The translations under genes and the position numbers were made by a program. Below the pieces are notes generated by a model. The model made no database searches, was not told the DNA's origin, and worked only from the letters and a program-made list of their open reading frames with translations. Below are positions 6,254 to 14,002 of a stretch of 16,235 nucleotides of DNA, piece after piece. The DNA comes from Bacillota bacterium (GTDB lineage Bacteria; Bacillota; Clostridia; Acetivibrionales; DSM-1351): the NCBI GenBank assembly GCA_023415305.1, contig JAEZKZ010000054.1:1-16235 (forward strand), in the 5' to 3' direction. Every line of letters starts with the position of its first letter. Within the stretch, counting starts at the first letter, position 1.

Positions 6254-8893
6254 ATGTCAAAGTACGTTTATCTTTTTAGTGAAGGGAATGCATCGATGAA
6301 GAACCTTCTAGGAGGCAAGGGAGCAAACCTGGCAGAAATGACCGGGCTGGGTCTGCCCGTTCCAAGAGGATTCACTGTAACTACTGAAGCTTGTACACGC
6401 TACTACAAAGATGGTAAGGTTATAGCACCTGAAATCGAAAACGAGATCCTTCAGATGCTTGCCAAAACAGAGCTAATTGTCGGCAAATCCTTTGGTGATC
6501 CGGCAAATCCTTTCCTCGTCTCAGTTAGATCAGGAGCACGAGCTTCAATGCCGGGTATGATGGATACTATTTTAAACCTTGGTTTAAATGATCAGGTAGT
6601 TGAAGGCCTTGCAAAACTCACTAACAACGAAAGATTCGCCTTCGATAGCTACAGAAGATTTATTCAGATGTTTTCAGATGTAGTTATGGAGGTTGAAAAA
6701 CCTAAATTTGAAAAAATTCTTGATGCAGTCAAAAAAGAAAATGATGCGAAATTTGACACTGATTTAACTGCTGAAAATCTCAAAGAAGTTGTTAAGAGAT
6801 ATAAGGAGTTATTCAAGTCTGAAAAGGGCTTTGACTTCCCCCAAGACCCCAAGGTACAGTTAATGGAAGCCGTGAAAGCTGTTTTCCGCTCCTGGGATAA
6901 TCCACGAGCCATTGTTTACAGACGATTGAATGATATCCCTGGAGATTGGGGTACAGCTGTAAATGTTCAGGAAATGGTATATGGAAACATGGGGAATGAT
7001 TCCGGAACAGGTGTTGCCTTTACCAGAAACCCATCCACCGGTGAAAAGAAGCTGTATGGTGAATTCCTTATGAATGCTCAGGGAGAAGACGTTGTAGCAG
7101 GAATCAGGACACCTCAGCCAATGGAACAAATGAAAGCGGTTAATGAGGACGCGTACAACCAGTTTGTCGATATAGCTAATACACTTGAAGCTCATTATAG
7201 AGATATGCAGGACATGGAGTTTACAATTGAAAAGGGTAAGCTGTTCATGCTACAGACCAGAAATGGTAAAAGAACTGCTGCAGCTGCTTTGAGAATAGCT
7301 GTTGATCTGGTAAGTGAAGGCATGATTACTAAGCAGGAAGCATTAATGAAGGTTGATCCAAAGCAGCTGGACGCACTTTTGCATCCAAACTTTGAGCCTA
7401 AGGCACTCAAGGCTGCCAAGCCGGTTGCTAAAGGGCTGCCTGCATCACCTGGAGCGGCAACCGGGCGTGTATACTTTGAAGCCGATGAGGCTGTAGAAGC
7501 TGCCAAAGGTGGGGAGAAGAAGATTATTCTTGTAAGAATGGAGACCTCGCCTGAAGATATCGAGGGTATGCATGTATCTCAAGGTATCCTTACAGGGCGA
7601 GGAGGAATGACTTCACACGCAGCAGTTGTTGCCCGTGGTATGGGAACCTGTTGTGTCGCCGGCTGTAGTGAAATTAGGATAAATGAAGAAGAAAAATATT
7701 TTATAGATAAAAATGGAAAGAGATACGGAGAAGGTGATTGGATTTCACTGGATGGTTCCTCAGGAAATGTTTATGGTGAAAAGCTGCCAACCATCGAGCC
7801 TGAAATGACCGGCGACTTTGCTACACTTATGCAGTGGGCGGATGAAACCAGAACATTGAAGGTCAGAACTAATGCAGACACTCCTTCTGATGCAGCACAA
7901 GCCATGAAGTTTGGTGCTGAAGGTATTGGTCTCTGCCGTACAGAGCACATGTTCTTTGAAGCGGATAGAATTCCGGCAATGAGAGAAATGATAGTTGCGA
8001 GAACTGAGGAGCAGAGAAGGAAAGCGCTCGACAAGCTGCTTCCAATGCAGAGAAGTGACTTTGAGGGACTCTTCAGGGAAATGAAGGGTTATCCGGTAAC
8101 CATCAGATTCCTGGATCCGCCTCTACATGAATTCCTGCCACAGGCTGACGAGGACATAGAAGCATTGGCTAAGGAAATGGGAATGACTTTTGCGGACCTC
8201 AAAGGTATTGTCTCTGATTTACATGAATTCAACCCTATGATGGGTCATAGAGGCTGCCGCTTGGCGGTTTCATATCCTGAAATAGCTGAAATGCAAACCA
8301 GAGCAGTCATTGAAGCGGCAATAAATGTTAACAAGGCCGGAATGTCAGTTGTTCCTGAGATAATGATACCGTTGGTCGGTGAAATCAAAGAATTGAAATT
8401 TGTTAAGGATATAGTCGTTAAGACTGCTACAGAAGTTATACAGAAGGCTGGAGTTAAGCTTGATTATAAGGTTGGTACAATGATTGAGATTCCAAGAGCA
8501 GCTCTTACTGCTGATGTAATCGCAACTGAAGCAGAGTTTTTCTCCTTTGGTACTAATGACCTTACTCAGATGACCTTCGGCTTCAGCCGCGATGATGCCG
8601 GTAAGTTCCTTGAAGATTACTACTCAAAGAAGATTTATGAGTCTGACCCGTTTGCAAAGCTTGACCAGACAGGAGTAGGAAAGCTGGTTGAAATGGCAGC
8701 GAAGCTTGGAAAACAGACAAGACCTGACATCAAGCTGGGTATATGCGGAGAACACGGAGGAGATCCATCTTCAGTCGAGTTCTGCCATAATGCAGGCTTG
8801 AACTATGTCAGCTGTTCACCGTTCCGTGTGCCTATCGCAAGACTTGCCGCGGCTCAGGCAGCAATAGGCGGTGGGGGACTCGGACAGAAATAA
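6254..8893 (+). CDS. ppdK: Pyruvate, phosphate dikinase
   Basis: PPDK interconverts phosphoenolpyruvate, AMP and pyrophosphate with pyruvate, ATP and phosphate. In cellulolytic clostridia it often works in the glycolytic direction, sparing pyrophosphate energy. The 879 residues are full length. The N-terminal ATP-grasp nucleotide-binding part includes VSVRSGARASMPGMMDT (about 89-105). The swivelling phosphohistidine domain has GGMTSHAAVVARG with catalytic H455. The C-terminal PEP/pyruvate barrel has GICGEHGGDP with catalytic C831. Both positions match the well-studied Clostridium symbiosum enzyme. AGGAGGG precedes the ATG with ideal spacing. The gene appears monocistronic, with its own upstream region and a terminator behind it. 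Confidence 0.97.
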   Translation: MSKYVYLFSEGNASMKNLLGGKGANLAEMTGLGLPVPRGFTVTTEACTRYYKDGKVIAPEIENEILQMLAKTELIVGKSFGDPANPFLVSVRSGARASMPGMMDTILNLGLNDQVVEGLAKLTNNERFAFDSYRRFIQMFSDVVMEVEKPKFEKILDAVKKENDAKFDTDLTAENLKEVVKRYKELFKSEKGFDFPQDPKVQLMEAVKAVFRSWDNPRAIVYRRLNDIPGDWGTAVNVQEMVYGNMGNDSGTGVAFTRNPSTGEKKLYGEFLMNAQGEDVVAGIRTPQPMEQMKAVNEDAYNQFVDIANTLEAHYRDMQDMEFTIEKGKLFMLQTRNGKRTAAAALRIAVDLVSEGMITKQEALMKVDPKQLDALLHPNFEPKALKAAKPVAKGLPASPGAATGRVYFEADEAVEAAKGGEKKIILVRMETSPEDIEGMHVSQGILTGRGGMTSHAAVVARGMGTCCVAGCSEIRINEEEKYFIDKNGKRYGEGDWISLDGSSGNVYGEKLPTIEPEMTGDFATLMQWADETRTLKVRTNADTPSDAAQAMKFGAEGIGLCRTEHMFFEADRIPAMREMIVARTEEQRRKALDKLLPMQRSDFEGLFREMKGYPVTIRFLDPPLHEFLPQADEDIEALAKEMGMTFADLKGIVSDLHEFNPMMGHRGCRLAVSYPEIAEMQTRAVIEAAINVNKAGMSVVPEIMIPLVGEIKELKFVKDIVVKTATEVIQKAGVKLDYKVGTMIEIPRAALTADVIATEAEFFSFGTNDLTQMTFGFSRDDAGKFLEDYYSKKIYESDPFAKLDQTGVGKLVEMAAKLGKQTRPDIKLGICGEHGGDPSSVEFCHNAGLNYVSCSPFRVPIARLAAAQAAIGGGGLGQK

Positions 8894-8943
8894 TATGCAG
8901 TAAATTTGAATTCTAGGATAAGTTTTTCTTGAGAATGAATTAG

Positions 8944-8982
8944 AGACCCTTATATTTACTGGATAAGTTGATATAAGGGTCT
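8944..8982 (+). terminator. Terminator after ppdK
   Basis: A perfect 12-bp stem, AGACCCTTATAT (8944-8955) with ATATAAGGGTCT (8971-8982), closes a 15-base loop and is followed by a short T-rich tail (TCTTCTTA). It lies 50 bases after the ppdK stop codon and marks the end of the conserved housekeeping block. Confidence 0.85.
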
Positions 8983-9004
8983 TCTTATGGTGCATCCGTA
9001 ATCA

Positions 9005-9267
9005 TCAAATCATTTGCCGAAACTCGGAAGGTGTCATATGCATATGTTTTTTGAATATTTTATTAGATAGCTAATATTATTAAAGCCTGTCATTCCGGCA
9101 ATTGCACCAATGTCCTGATTCGTTTCTCTAAGAAGTTCTACACTGATTCTAATACGGTAATAATTGATATATTCTACAACAGACATTTTTGTCGTGGATT
9201 TAAAGAATCTGCAGATATGTTCCTCGCTAATAATAAATTTCGGGTCAAATCTGCCAGGGAAATAGGG
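9005..9267 (-). pseudogene. Decayed AraC-family regulator, C-terminal HTH remnant
   Basis: On the reverse strand this stretch reads as the C-terminal half of an AraC-type DNA-binding domain: ISEEHICRFFKS, VEYINYYRIRISVELL, DIGAIAGMTGFNNISYLIK, then, after a frame change near 9058, IFKKHMHMTPSEFRQMI and a stop at 9005-9007. These match the AraC pattern of a second helix-turn-helix (IAxxxGFNxxSYFxxxFKK) and the closing xTPSEFR motif. One base appears lost in an A run (9058-9061), putting the last 17 residues in another frame. A stop codon at 9268-9270 interrupts the frame upstream, and no sensor domain remains. The remnant cannot make a working regulator. Confidence 0.75.
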
Positions 9268-9356
9268 CTATCAGAAAAACAGTTCCAATATGATTAGTGT
9301 TTATGGAATAGTAAATCAGGCATCGGGCTATTTATTAAACTCGATGTCTACTCAAA

Positions 9357-9578
9357 TTAATTCAATACCTCTAAAAACTTTTTAATTTGATTATCAAATA
9401 ATTTTTTATTCTCTTCTAATAAGACTAATTTTCCAGTCTGAAAACCTCCCGGTGTTAGCAACTGAAAAATGTAATGAAGAACAAGTTCGGATGTGCTTTC
9501 AGGCATATCGTTCAGAAAATTGGAATGTACAGTTCGATTAGCTGTGAAAATATTAGATACATATAGAGTAATCAACAT
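9357..9578 (-). pseudogene. Unrecognised ORF fragment, possibly the C-terminus of a lost regulator
   Basis: The reverse strand is open from beyond 9578 to a stop at 9357-9359. The part from the Met at 9578 gives 73 residues that look protein-like: MLITLYVSNIFTANR, a conserved-looking ESTSELVLHYIFQLLTPGG, and a charged helix ENKKLFDNQIKKFLEVLN at the C-terminus. The open frame continues upstream to 9683 but crosses the perfect hairpin at 9641-9660, so that part is unlikely to be coding. No ribosome binding site is convincing at 9578. The mainly helical C-terminus recalls the ligand domain of TetR-like regulators, but this is only an impression. Between 9268 and 9356 nothing firm is seen. Confidence 0.3.
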
Positions 9579-9638
9579 ATCACATAAAGATAAATTTTTG
9601 CGTTGTAAAATATGCCTACAATTCATTAACATCAATAT

Positions 9639-9663
9639 AAGGCAGCCCATATGGGCTGCCTTT
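9639..9663. terminator. Perfect palindromic terminator upstream of the HTH-fusion gene
   Basis: GGCAGCCCATATGGGCTGCC (9641-9660) is a 20-base perfect palindrome, flanked by AA and TTT. It is followed by TTTCTG on the + strand. No intact gene ends just before it on either strand; it may be the surviving terminator of a deleted gene, and it insulates the promoter at 9702-9730. Confidence 0.7.
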
Positions 9664-9701
9664 CTGTAGCTTATGTATAACAAACTATCCTCAAAAAAGT
9701 C

Positions 9702-9730
9702 GAGACACTATATTTACCTCATGGTATAAT
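9702..9730 (+). promoter_or_regulatory. Promoter of the HTH-fusion gene
   Basis: GAGACA (9702-9707, four of six matches to TTGACA) and a perfect TATAAT (9725-9730) are separated by 17 bases, the ideal spacing. The predicted start is about 9737, inside the palindrome at 9736-9749. Confidence 0.7.
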
Positions 9731-9735
9731 ATGGA

Positions 9736-9749
9736 TACTTCATGAAGTA
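9736..9749. promoter_or_regulatory. 14-bp palindromic operator candidate at the transcription start
   Basis: TACTTCATGAAGTA is a perfect palindrome five bases downstream of the TATAAT, covering the expected transcription start. That is the classic position of a repressor site. The only regulator in reach is the HTH-containing product encoded immediately downstream, so autoregulation is the simplest guess, although AraC-type proteins usually prefer direct repeats. Confidence 0.5.
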
Positions 9750-9773
9750 AACACCTGTGAAACGGAGTAAAAG

Positions 9774-11249
9774 ATGGATCAAATATTCTTATTTGTAAAT
9801 GTAGTGATTACATTTGCGGAAGCTCGTATAAAAGGAAAGATTGATTATAACGAATTAGCAGAAGCAACTGGATTTTCTTTGCCCTATGTTCGTGAATTGT
9901 TTACTAGCCAAACAAATAAATCACTCTACCGCTATATTCTCGAGCGTAAAATCGCTAATGCCGCCTTTGAATGTAGCTATACAGACAAAACCTTATTTAC
10001 CATCGGGATGGAGTATGGCTTTAACAATGCCGATGCTTTTACAAGAGCTTTTAAAAGAATTGTTGGAGTGACACCATCCGAATTCCGAAGAATGAAAGTA
10101 AAAATGAAAAGAATTAAGCTTTGTGCAGGAGTTTACGGTATTGAGCTTCCTGCCTTGAATCAAAATGAAATCATGAAAGGTGTAAAAAACATGAAGATAA
10201 GTGAAGAAGATCAAGCTCAGGTGATATTATTAGGTGTACCTAGAGTTCAGTATGGTCCGGAATGTTTGACACCGTTCCCGGCTTGTTTAAGAGCTTGTGC
10301 AAATTATATAGGTATTGATATAAGCTACGACTATGTCATGGCTGCAAGTGGTGCGGCATTTCGGTTAACATGGGATGAAACACAATGGAACTTAGGAAAT
10401 GTGGATTCTATTTTTACTTATGATGACCCGGAGCGTGTGTATAGACAAGGGATTGAATCACTTGGCTGTTCCTATAGTTTATTAGATAGAGAAAGTAGTA
10501 CAAAAGAAGAATTTATTAAATTTAATAAATCACAAATTGATAAAGGAAATCCTGTTATTGCCTTGGGTATTATTGGACCGCCGGAAGCTTGTATTATAAC
10601 AGGCTATCGTAACGGAGGTGATACTTTGCTTGGATGGAGCTTTTTTCAAGATAATCCGGAGTATAATCGTGATATCACTTTTGATGAAGCCGGATACTAT
10701 ATTACCCAGCGGTGGTGGGACAATCCCGATACCTTGGCTGTAATGGCACTTGAACCAACAGATGCCAAAAAAGCAGATATAAAAACCATTCTTACAAATG
10801 CTATTGATGTTATGACAGGTCGCAAATGTGGTAATTATGCTAAAGGGTTGTCGGCATATGATGCTTGGATTAAAGCTGTGGAGAATGACAAGGATTTCTC
10901 GGAGGATTTGATTTTGCCTATTTTGGCTGAAAGGCTGTTTACCCATGGTGATGCCATAGATTGCATTTCAGATGGTCGATATAATGCCGCATTATTCATG
11001 AAAAAAGCAGCTGAAGAATATCCAGAGCATAAGGCACTTTTTGAAAAGGCAGAAACTTATTTTATAAATGTTTATAAAGTCCACACCAAGCTATTGGAAG
11101 TTATTGGCGGATGGGAGCGAGGTGAGACTCAGATGCGTAATTTTGCCAATCCCGATGTGAGAAAAAGAACAGTACAGTTCATTCGCGAGGCAAAAGAAAA
11201 TGATGAGAAAGCATTTGCTGTCTTGAAGAAGTTAGTTGATATTTTATAG
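9774..11249 (+). CDS. AraC-type HTH fused to a BtrH/C39-like cysteine domain
   Basis: This 491-residue protein starts with an AraC-type DNA-binding domain at about residues 20-105: GFSLPYVRELFTSQTNKSLYRYI for the first HTH, then IGMEYGFNNADAFTRAFKRIVGVTPSEFRRMK for the second. After a linker, residues about 148-325 resemble the papain-fold BtrH N-terminal/C39-like domains, with a cysteine in PFPACLRACANYIG (C171) and a GYRNGGDTLLGWSFFQ strand near 277-292. The usual histidine before that GY strand seems replaced (PEACIITGY), so catalysis is doubtful and a sensor role is possible. A helical C-terminal region (330-491) follows. GGAG at 9764-9767 supports the ATG. Whether it is a regulator, an acyltransferase-like enzyme or both cannot be told from sequence. 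Confidence 0.75.
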   Translation: MDQIFLFVNVVITFAEARIKGKIDYNELAEATGFSLPYVRELFTSQTNKSLYRYILERKIANAAFECSYTDKTLFTIGMEYGFNNADAFTRAFKRIVGVTPSEFRRMKVKMKRIKLCAGVYGIELPALNQNEIMKGVKNMKISEEDQAQVILLGVPRVQYGPECLTPFPACLRACANYIGIDISYDYVMAASGAAFRLTWDETQWNLGNVDSIFTYDDPERVYRQGIESLGCSYSLLDRESSTKEEFIKFNKSQIDKGNPVIALGIIGPPEACIITGYRNGGDTLLGWSFFQDNPEYNRDITFDEAGYYITQRWWDNPDTLAVMALEPTDAKKADIKTILTNAIDVMTGRKCGNYAKGLSAYDAWIKAVENDKDFSEDLILPILAERLFTHGDAIDCISDGRYNAALFMKKAAEEYPEHKALFEKAETYFINVYKVHTKLLEVIGGWERGETQMRNFANPDVRKRTVQFIREAKENDEKAFAVLKKLVDIL

Positions 11250-11311
11250 TTCTAATACACATTAAGTTAAGACCTCAATGATTTGGGTAACTAAAAATGA
11301 GGAGTGATATT

Positions 11312-12415
11312 TTGCAACATACTATTAGTGATATGGCGAGATACATAAAAAACATAATACCGTCAAATATACCAGAGACATATGCTATCAAGGAAATGTT
11401 TAAGCAAATTTCTACAGAAGAAAATATACGAAACGGAATTACTGCTTTTAGGGATTTTCTCTATTTGATCTGTGACCGTTTAATTGACGACGGTAGTATA
11501 TATGACAGACCTGTCAAAGATACACAAAATAATGACTCTCATCCAAGTTTACCGGTAAGCTATCCATTTCTAAACAACGTCAAGAGCATATTGTTTAATA
11601 TAGGATATAACGGAGAACTCACGGAAAACGGTGAGTCAATACTACTTAACGACTTGAAATTATTAACCTCAGTCATAGGCGTGGACGGCGGGCAGATGAG
11701 GGCTAAAATTTCTTTACCAAAACTAATGGAAGTGTTGAAATTTCTGACTTACTGCGGTGTTTATTTTGATGGTATTGACTTAGACGTGGGATTATTAGAT
11801 TTGGCAAAAGTTGAATCACTTAAAATCTCCTATCCAAATAATTCTGCTATGTTGATAGGTTTAAAGGTTATGGCTATTGCCAAGAAAGAATTGTACACCA
11901 AGGGCAATCATGATATTTTTTTACGGTGCGATTATAGGGTTTTGAAAGATGGGGACACAGAAATTACTGAAAATTTGAAAGACTTTGTTGTACCGTTACC
12001 TGCTGTGGTACAAGATTTCGCTCTTAAATTACATCAATGTTATCTGGACGCAGGATTGACATGTATTATGGATGTATTTTATCTCGGTATTCGATTTATA
12101 TATTCATATAAAAATAAAGAGATTTGGACGTTTTCGGCAGCTCAAGAATCCGGTTATCGCATCCTCATTAAGGCTCAAAATACTCAAAAATATTCTGATG
12201 TTATTGAAACTTTTCCATTGCCTTTACAAGAAAAAATTTCCCGGGGTTATGGATGTAACAAGAAAATATTCGGGGAACTTTGCCAAAAGGGTTGTCACGG
12301 TTATAGCTTTCCTTTAGATGAGTCAATAATTGATATCGGTCAGTATATTGAAGTATGGCTTGATAAAGAGGTGTCATGTTTACAAAGAAAAAAGCATCAG
12401 AGTATCAAAACGTAG
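11312..12415 (+). CDS. Protein of unknown function with probable TTG start
   Basis: I do not recognise this protein. From the TTG at 11312 it has 367 residues. TTG is preferred to the in-frame ATG at 11297 because GGAG at 11301-11304 is correctly spaced for 11312, while nothing upstream of 11297 resembles a ribosome binding site. There is no signal peptide or clear membrane segment, so it should be cytoplasmic. Residues near the middle (KLLTSVIGVDGGQMRAKISLP) and a cysteine-containing C-terminal stretch (CNKKIFGELCQKGCHGYSF, then IDIGQYIEVWLDKEVSCLQRKK) stand out. Four cysteines in the last 60 residues could bind a metal. It lies between the HTH-fusion gene (62 bases upstream) and the DUF6273-like gene (14 bases downstream), probably cotranscribed with the latter. 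Confidence 0.7.
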   Translation: MQHTISDMARYIKNIIPSNIPETYAIKEMFKQISTEENIRNGITAFRDFLYLICDRLIDDGSIYDRPVKDTQNNDSHPSLPVSYPFLNNVKSILFNIGYNGELTENGESILLNDLKLLTSVIGVDGGQMRAKISLPKLMEVLKFLTYCGVYFDGIDLDVGLLDLAKVESLKISYPNNSAMLIGLKVMAIAKKELYTKGNHDIFLRCDYRVLKDGDTEITENLKDFVVPLPAVVQDFALKLHQCYLDAGLTCIMDVFYLGIRFIYSYKNKEIWTFSAAQESGYRILIKAQNTQKYSDVIETFPLPLQEKISRGYGCNKKIFGELCQKGCHGYSFPLDESIIDIGQYIEVWLDKEVSCLQRKKHQSIKT

Positions 12416-12429
12416 TAGGGAGGTATAAA

Positions 12430-12999
12430 ATGCAAGTAGGAAATAAAATTGTATTTGACAGATATGAATGGCGTGTACTTGATATTCAAAACAATATGGC
12501 TTTAATTATAACCGAAGATATAGTGGAGCAACGCCCCTACCATAATATTTATAAAGACACAACATGGTATGACTGCGAGACGCGAAAATATCTTAACAGT
12601 GAATTTTATGACAAATTTGATGATACTAATAAATCAAGAATCGTTCAAGTATTAACTAAAAACCTGGACAACCCATGGTATGGTACAGAAGCCGGTAAGG
12701 ATAGCCAGGACAGCATATTTTTGTTGGATGTTGAGGAAGTATGTAAATATTTTGGTGACAGCACAGAGTTACTATTTAACAGAGGTAATAATAGATATTG
12801 GAAAAAGAATGATGAGAATAATAGTAAGAGAATGGCTAAGTTTAATGGTATGATATGCTACTGGTGGCTTAGGTCACTTGGCCGTAATAATCATGTTGCC
12901 GCGTACGTCCATGGAACTGACGGTTGTATAGGGGTGAATGGAAACAATGTAACTAATGGTTGGGGGGGACTTCGTCCTGCTTTATGGCTGAAGCTATAA
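12430..12999 (+). CDS. DUF6273-like protein
   Basis: This 189-residue protein resembles the DUF6273 family, common in Clostridia and built on a C-type-lectin or formylglycine-enzyme-like fold. Its marks are an early EWRVLDIQNNMALIITED strand pair, TTWYDCETRKYLNSEFYDKF, and the C-terminal WWLRSLGRNNHVAAYVHGTD leading to GGLRPALWLKL at the end. There is no signal peptide. The ATG at 12430 is chosen because GGGAGG (12418-12423) stands just before it; the open frame extends back to 12376 inside the previous gene, but that part lacks a start signal. Function is unknown; related domains bind ligands or serve as displayed binding modules. Confidence 0.75.
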   Translation: MQVGNKIVFDRYEWRVLDIQNNMALIITEDIVEQRPYHNIYKDTTWYDCETRKYLNSEFYDKFDDTNKSRIVQVLTKNLDNPWYGTEAGKDSQDSIFLLDVEEVCKYFGDSTELLFNRGNNRYWKKNDENNSKRMAKFNGMICYWWLRSLGRNNHVAAYVHGTDGCIGVNGNNVTNGWGGLRPALWLKL

Positions 13000-13031
13000 T
13001 TTGATTGATTTATTTTGATCGCCACAGTCAA

Positions 13032-13266
13032 CTATTTAATCGGAACCCAGAACACGATTGATATCTTACCATCTTCATCAACAGTCTCTCCATACTTAAT
13101 AATATCATATTTAGCATACTCATTTAGAATACATGTTGACTGGAGAAACCATTCCTAGCAAATATATTCAACAACAGGCTGCATAGTTTCTTCATTTCCA
13201 GCTTTTCTTCTAAGTGGGGGAATCTATGTAATCCACTACGTTCTGTATGTATTCAGCATTTGTCAT
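13032..13266 (-). pseudogene. Internally deleted AraC/GyrI-type regulator
   Basis: On the reverse strand a GGAGG-like site (13278-13282) precedes an ATG at 13266. The reading begins MTNAEYIQNVVDYID and, with one frame change, continues HLEEKLEMKKLCS, as expected for the first helices of an AraC-family HTH domain. It then passes directly into a segment like the end of a GyrI-type effector-binding domain: MQPVVEYIC, an in-frame TAG at 13155-13157, EWFLQSTCILNEYAKYD and a final KISIVFWVPIK before the stop at 13032-13034. The central 180 or more residues are missing. The remnant has at least one frameshift, one nonsense codon and one large deletion. Between the DUF6273-like gene and its end (13000-13031) nothing else is seen. 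Confidence 0.7.
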
Positions 13267-13362
13267 AAACACAATAACCTCCAACATATCTCAAACGAGA
13301 ATTGCTGTTCCTTAGTAATTTTATTGTTGCCTCAAGTGATTAATTTATTAAAAGGATAACCA

Positions 13363-13398
13363 GGGTATTGCCTTTAGATTTTAGAGGCGATACCCTTT
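13363..13398. terminator. Hairpin terminator candidate upstream of the first GNAT gene
   Basis: GGGTATTGCCT (13363-13373) pairs with AGGCGATACCC (13385-13395) over 11 positions, one of them G-U, with an 11-base loop and TTT after. It lies 360 bases beyond the nearest + strand gene, so it may be left from a gene lost here. Its presence shields the GNAT promoter from read-through. Confidence 0.65.
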
Positions 13399-13406
13399 CC
13401 TAATCT

Positions 13407-13437
13407 TTGGCGAATCTATGGTTAAATGTGCTATAAT
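13407..13437 (+). promoter_or_regulatory. Promoter of the first GNAT gene
   Basis: A perfect TATAAT (13432-13437) is preceded by TG one base upstream (13429-13430), making an extended -10 box. TTGGCG (13407-13412) is a possible -35 box, 19 bases away. The leader is about 47 bases and carries AAGAGGT before the ATG at 13491. The same transcript may run on into the methyltransferase leader. Confidence 0.65.
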
Positions 13438-13490
13438 AAGCTAAATAGATTAATACGCAGTAAAATATATATTATAAGAGGTAATAAAAA

Positions 13491-13973
13491 ATGAAGTTAG
13501 AGTTTCGCCAAATTGACAGAACAAACTATAATGAGTGCATAGAGTTAAGCGTTAATGAAAATCAAAAAAAATTTGTAGCACCAAACCAATTTTCATTAGT
13601 ACAAGCAGCATATGAACCTAATCTTTATCCTCTTGCGATTTACCATGAATCGCAAATGATAGGATTTATATTGTATGACTTCGATGAAGAACTAAATGGC
13701 TGGTCAATGAGTAGATTTATGATAGGGTCGTCTTTCCAGAAGTCTGGCTATGGAAAAGAAGCATTAAAGCAGTTCTTGATATTTTTTAAAGAAATTTATC
13801 CTAAAGTAACAACACTTTATACCAGTGCAGAAGTTGATAACACGGTGGCCATTGCACTTTATAAAAAAGCAGGTTTTAAAGAAGGAAATATATTTGAATA
13901 TGAGGCTGGTGGAATTCAATATAAAGAGATAAGAATGATGATTTCACTTGATGTGCCATGCCGAACATATTGA
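13491..13973 (+). CDS. GNAT-family N-acetyltransferase, spermidine/diamine acetyltransferase-like
   Basis: GNAT enzymes transfer acetyl groups from acetyl-CoA to amines. This 160-residue single-domain protein has the fold in order: N-terminal LEFRQIDRTNYNECIEL, the central PLAIYHESQMIGFILYDFD strands, and the acetyl-CoA pyrophosphate loop QKSGYGKEAL (about residues 84-93, the Q/R-x-x-G-x-G/A motif). It ends with the LYTSAEVDNTVAIALYKKAGF motif that carries the conserved Asn and Tyr. The overall layout resembles Bacillus polyamine acetyltransferases (BltD-like), but the substrate cannot be read from sequence. It has its own extended -10 promoter. The methyltransferase leader begins right after its stop codon, so both may be expressed together. 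Confidence 0.88.
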   Translation: MKLEFRQIDRTNYNECIELSVNENQKKFVAPNQFSLVQAAYEPNLYPLAIYHESQMIGFILYDFDEELNGWSMSRFMIGSSFQKSGYGKEALKQFLIFFKEIYPKVTTLYTSAEVDNTVAIALYKKAGFKEGNIFEYEAGGIQYKEIRMMISLDVPCRTY

Positions 13974-14002
13974 GTTTGGGTTAAGTAAAAGAGGTGAAAC
14001 TT

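Noticed and set aside
7195..7506. 103-codon - strand open frame inside ppdK
   Set aside because: It lies antisense to a highly conserved enzyme, shows low-complexity Ser/Ala composition and no start signal: a shadow of ppdK codon use.
9290..9385. A + strand open stretch reading MISVYGIVNQASGYLL, resembling the VYGIVKQSGG box of histidine-kinase ATPase domains
   Set aside because: Only about twelve residues match, no neighbouring kinase motif could be aligned in any frame, and the segment is too short to support a pseudogene call.
9579..9683. N-terminal extension of the - strand open frame at 9357-9578
   Set aside because: It runs through a perfect 20-base palindromic terminator and has no ribosome binding site, so it is unlikely to be coding.
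10530..10946. 138-codon - strand open frame inside the HTH-fusion gene
   Set aside because: Its sequence is the complement of a well-supported + strand protein, it has no recognisable domain and no ribosome binding site.
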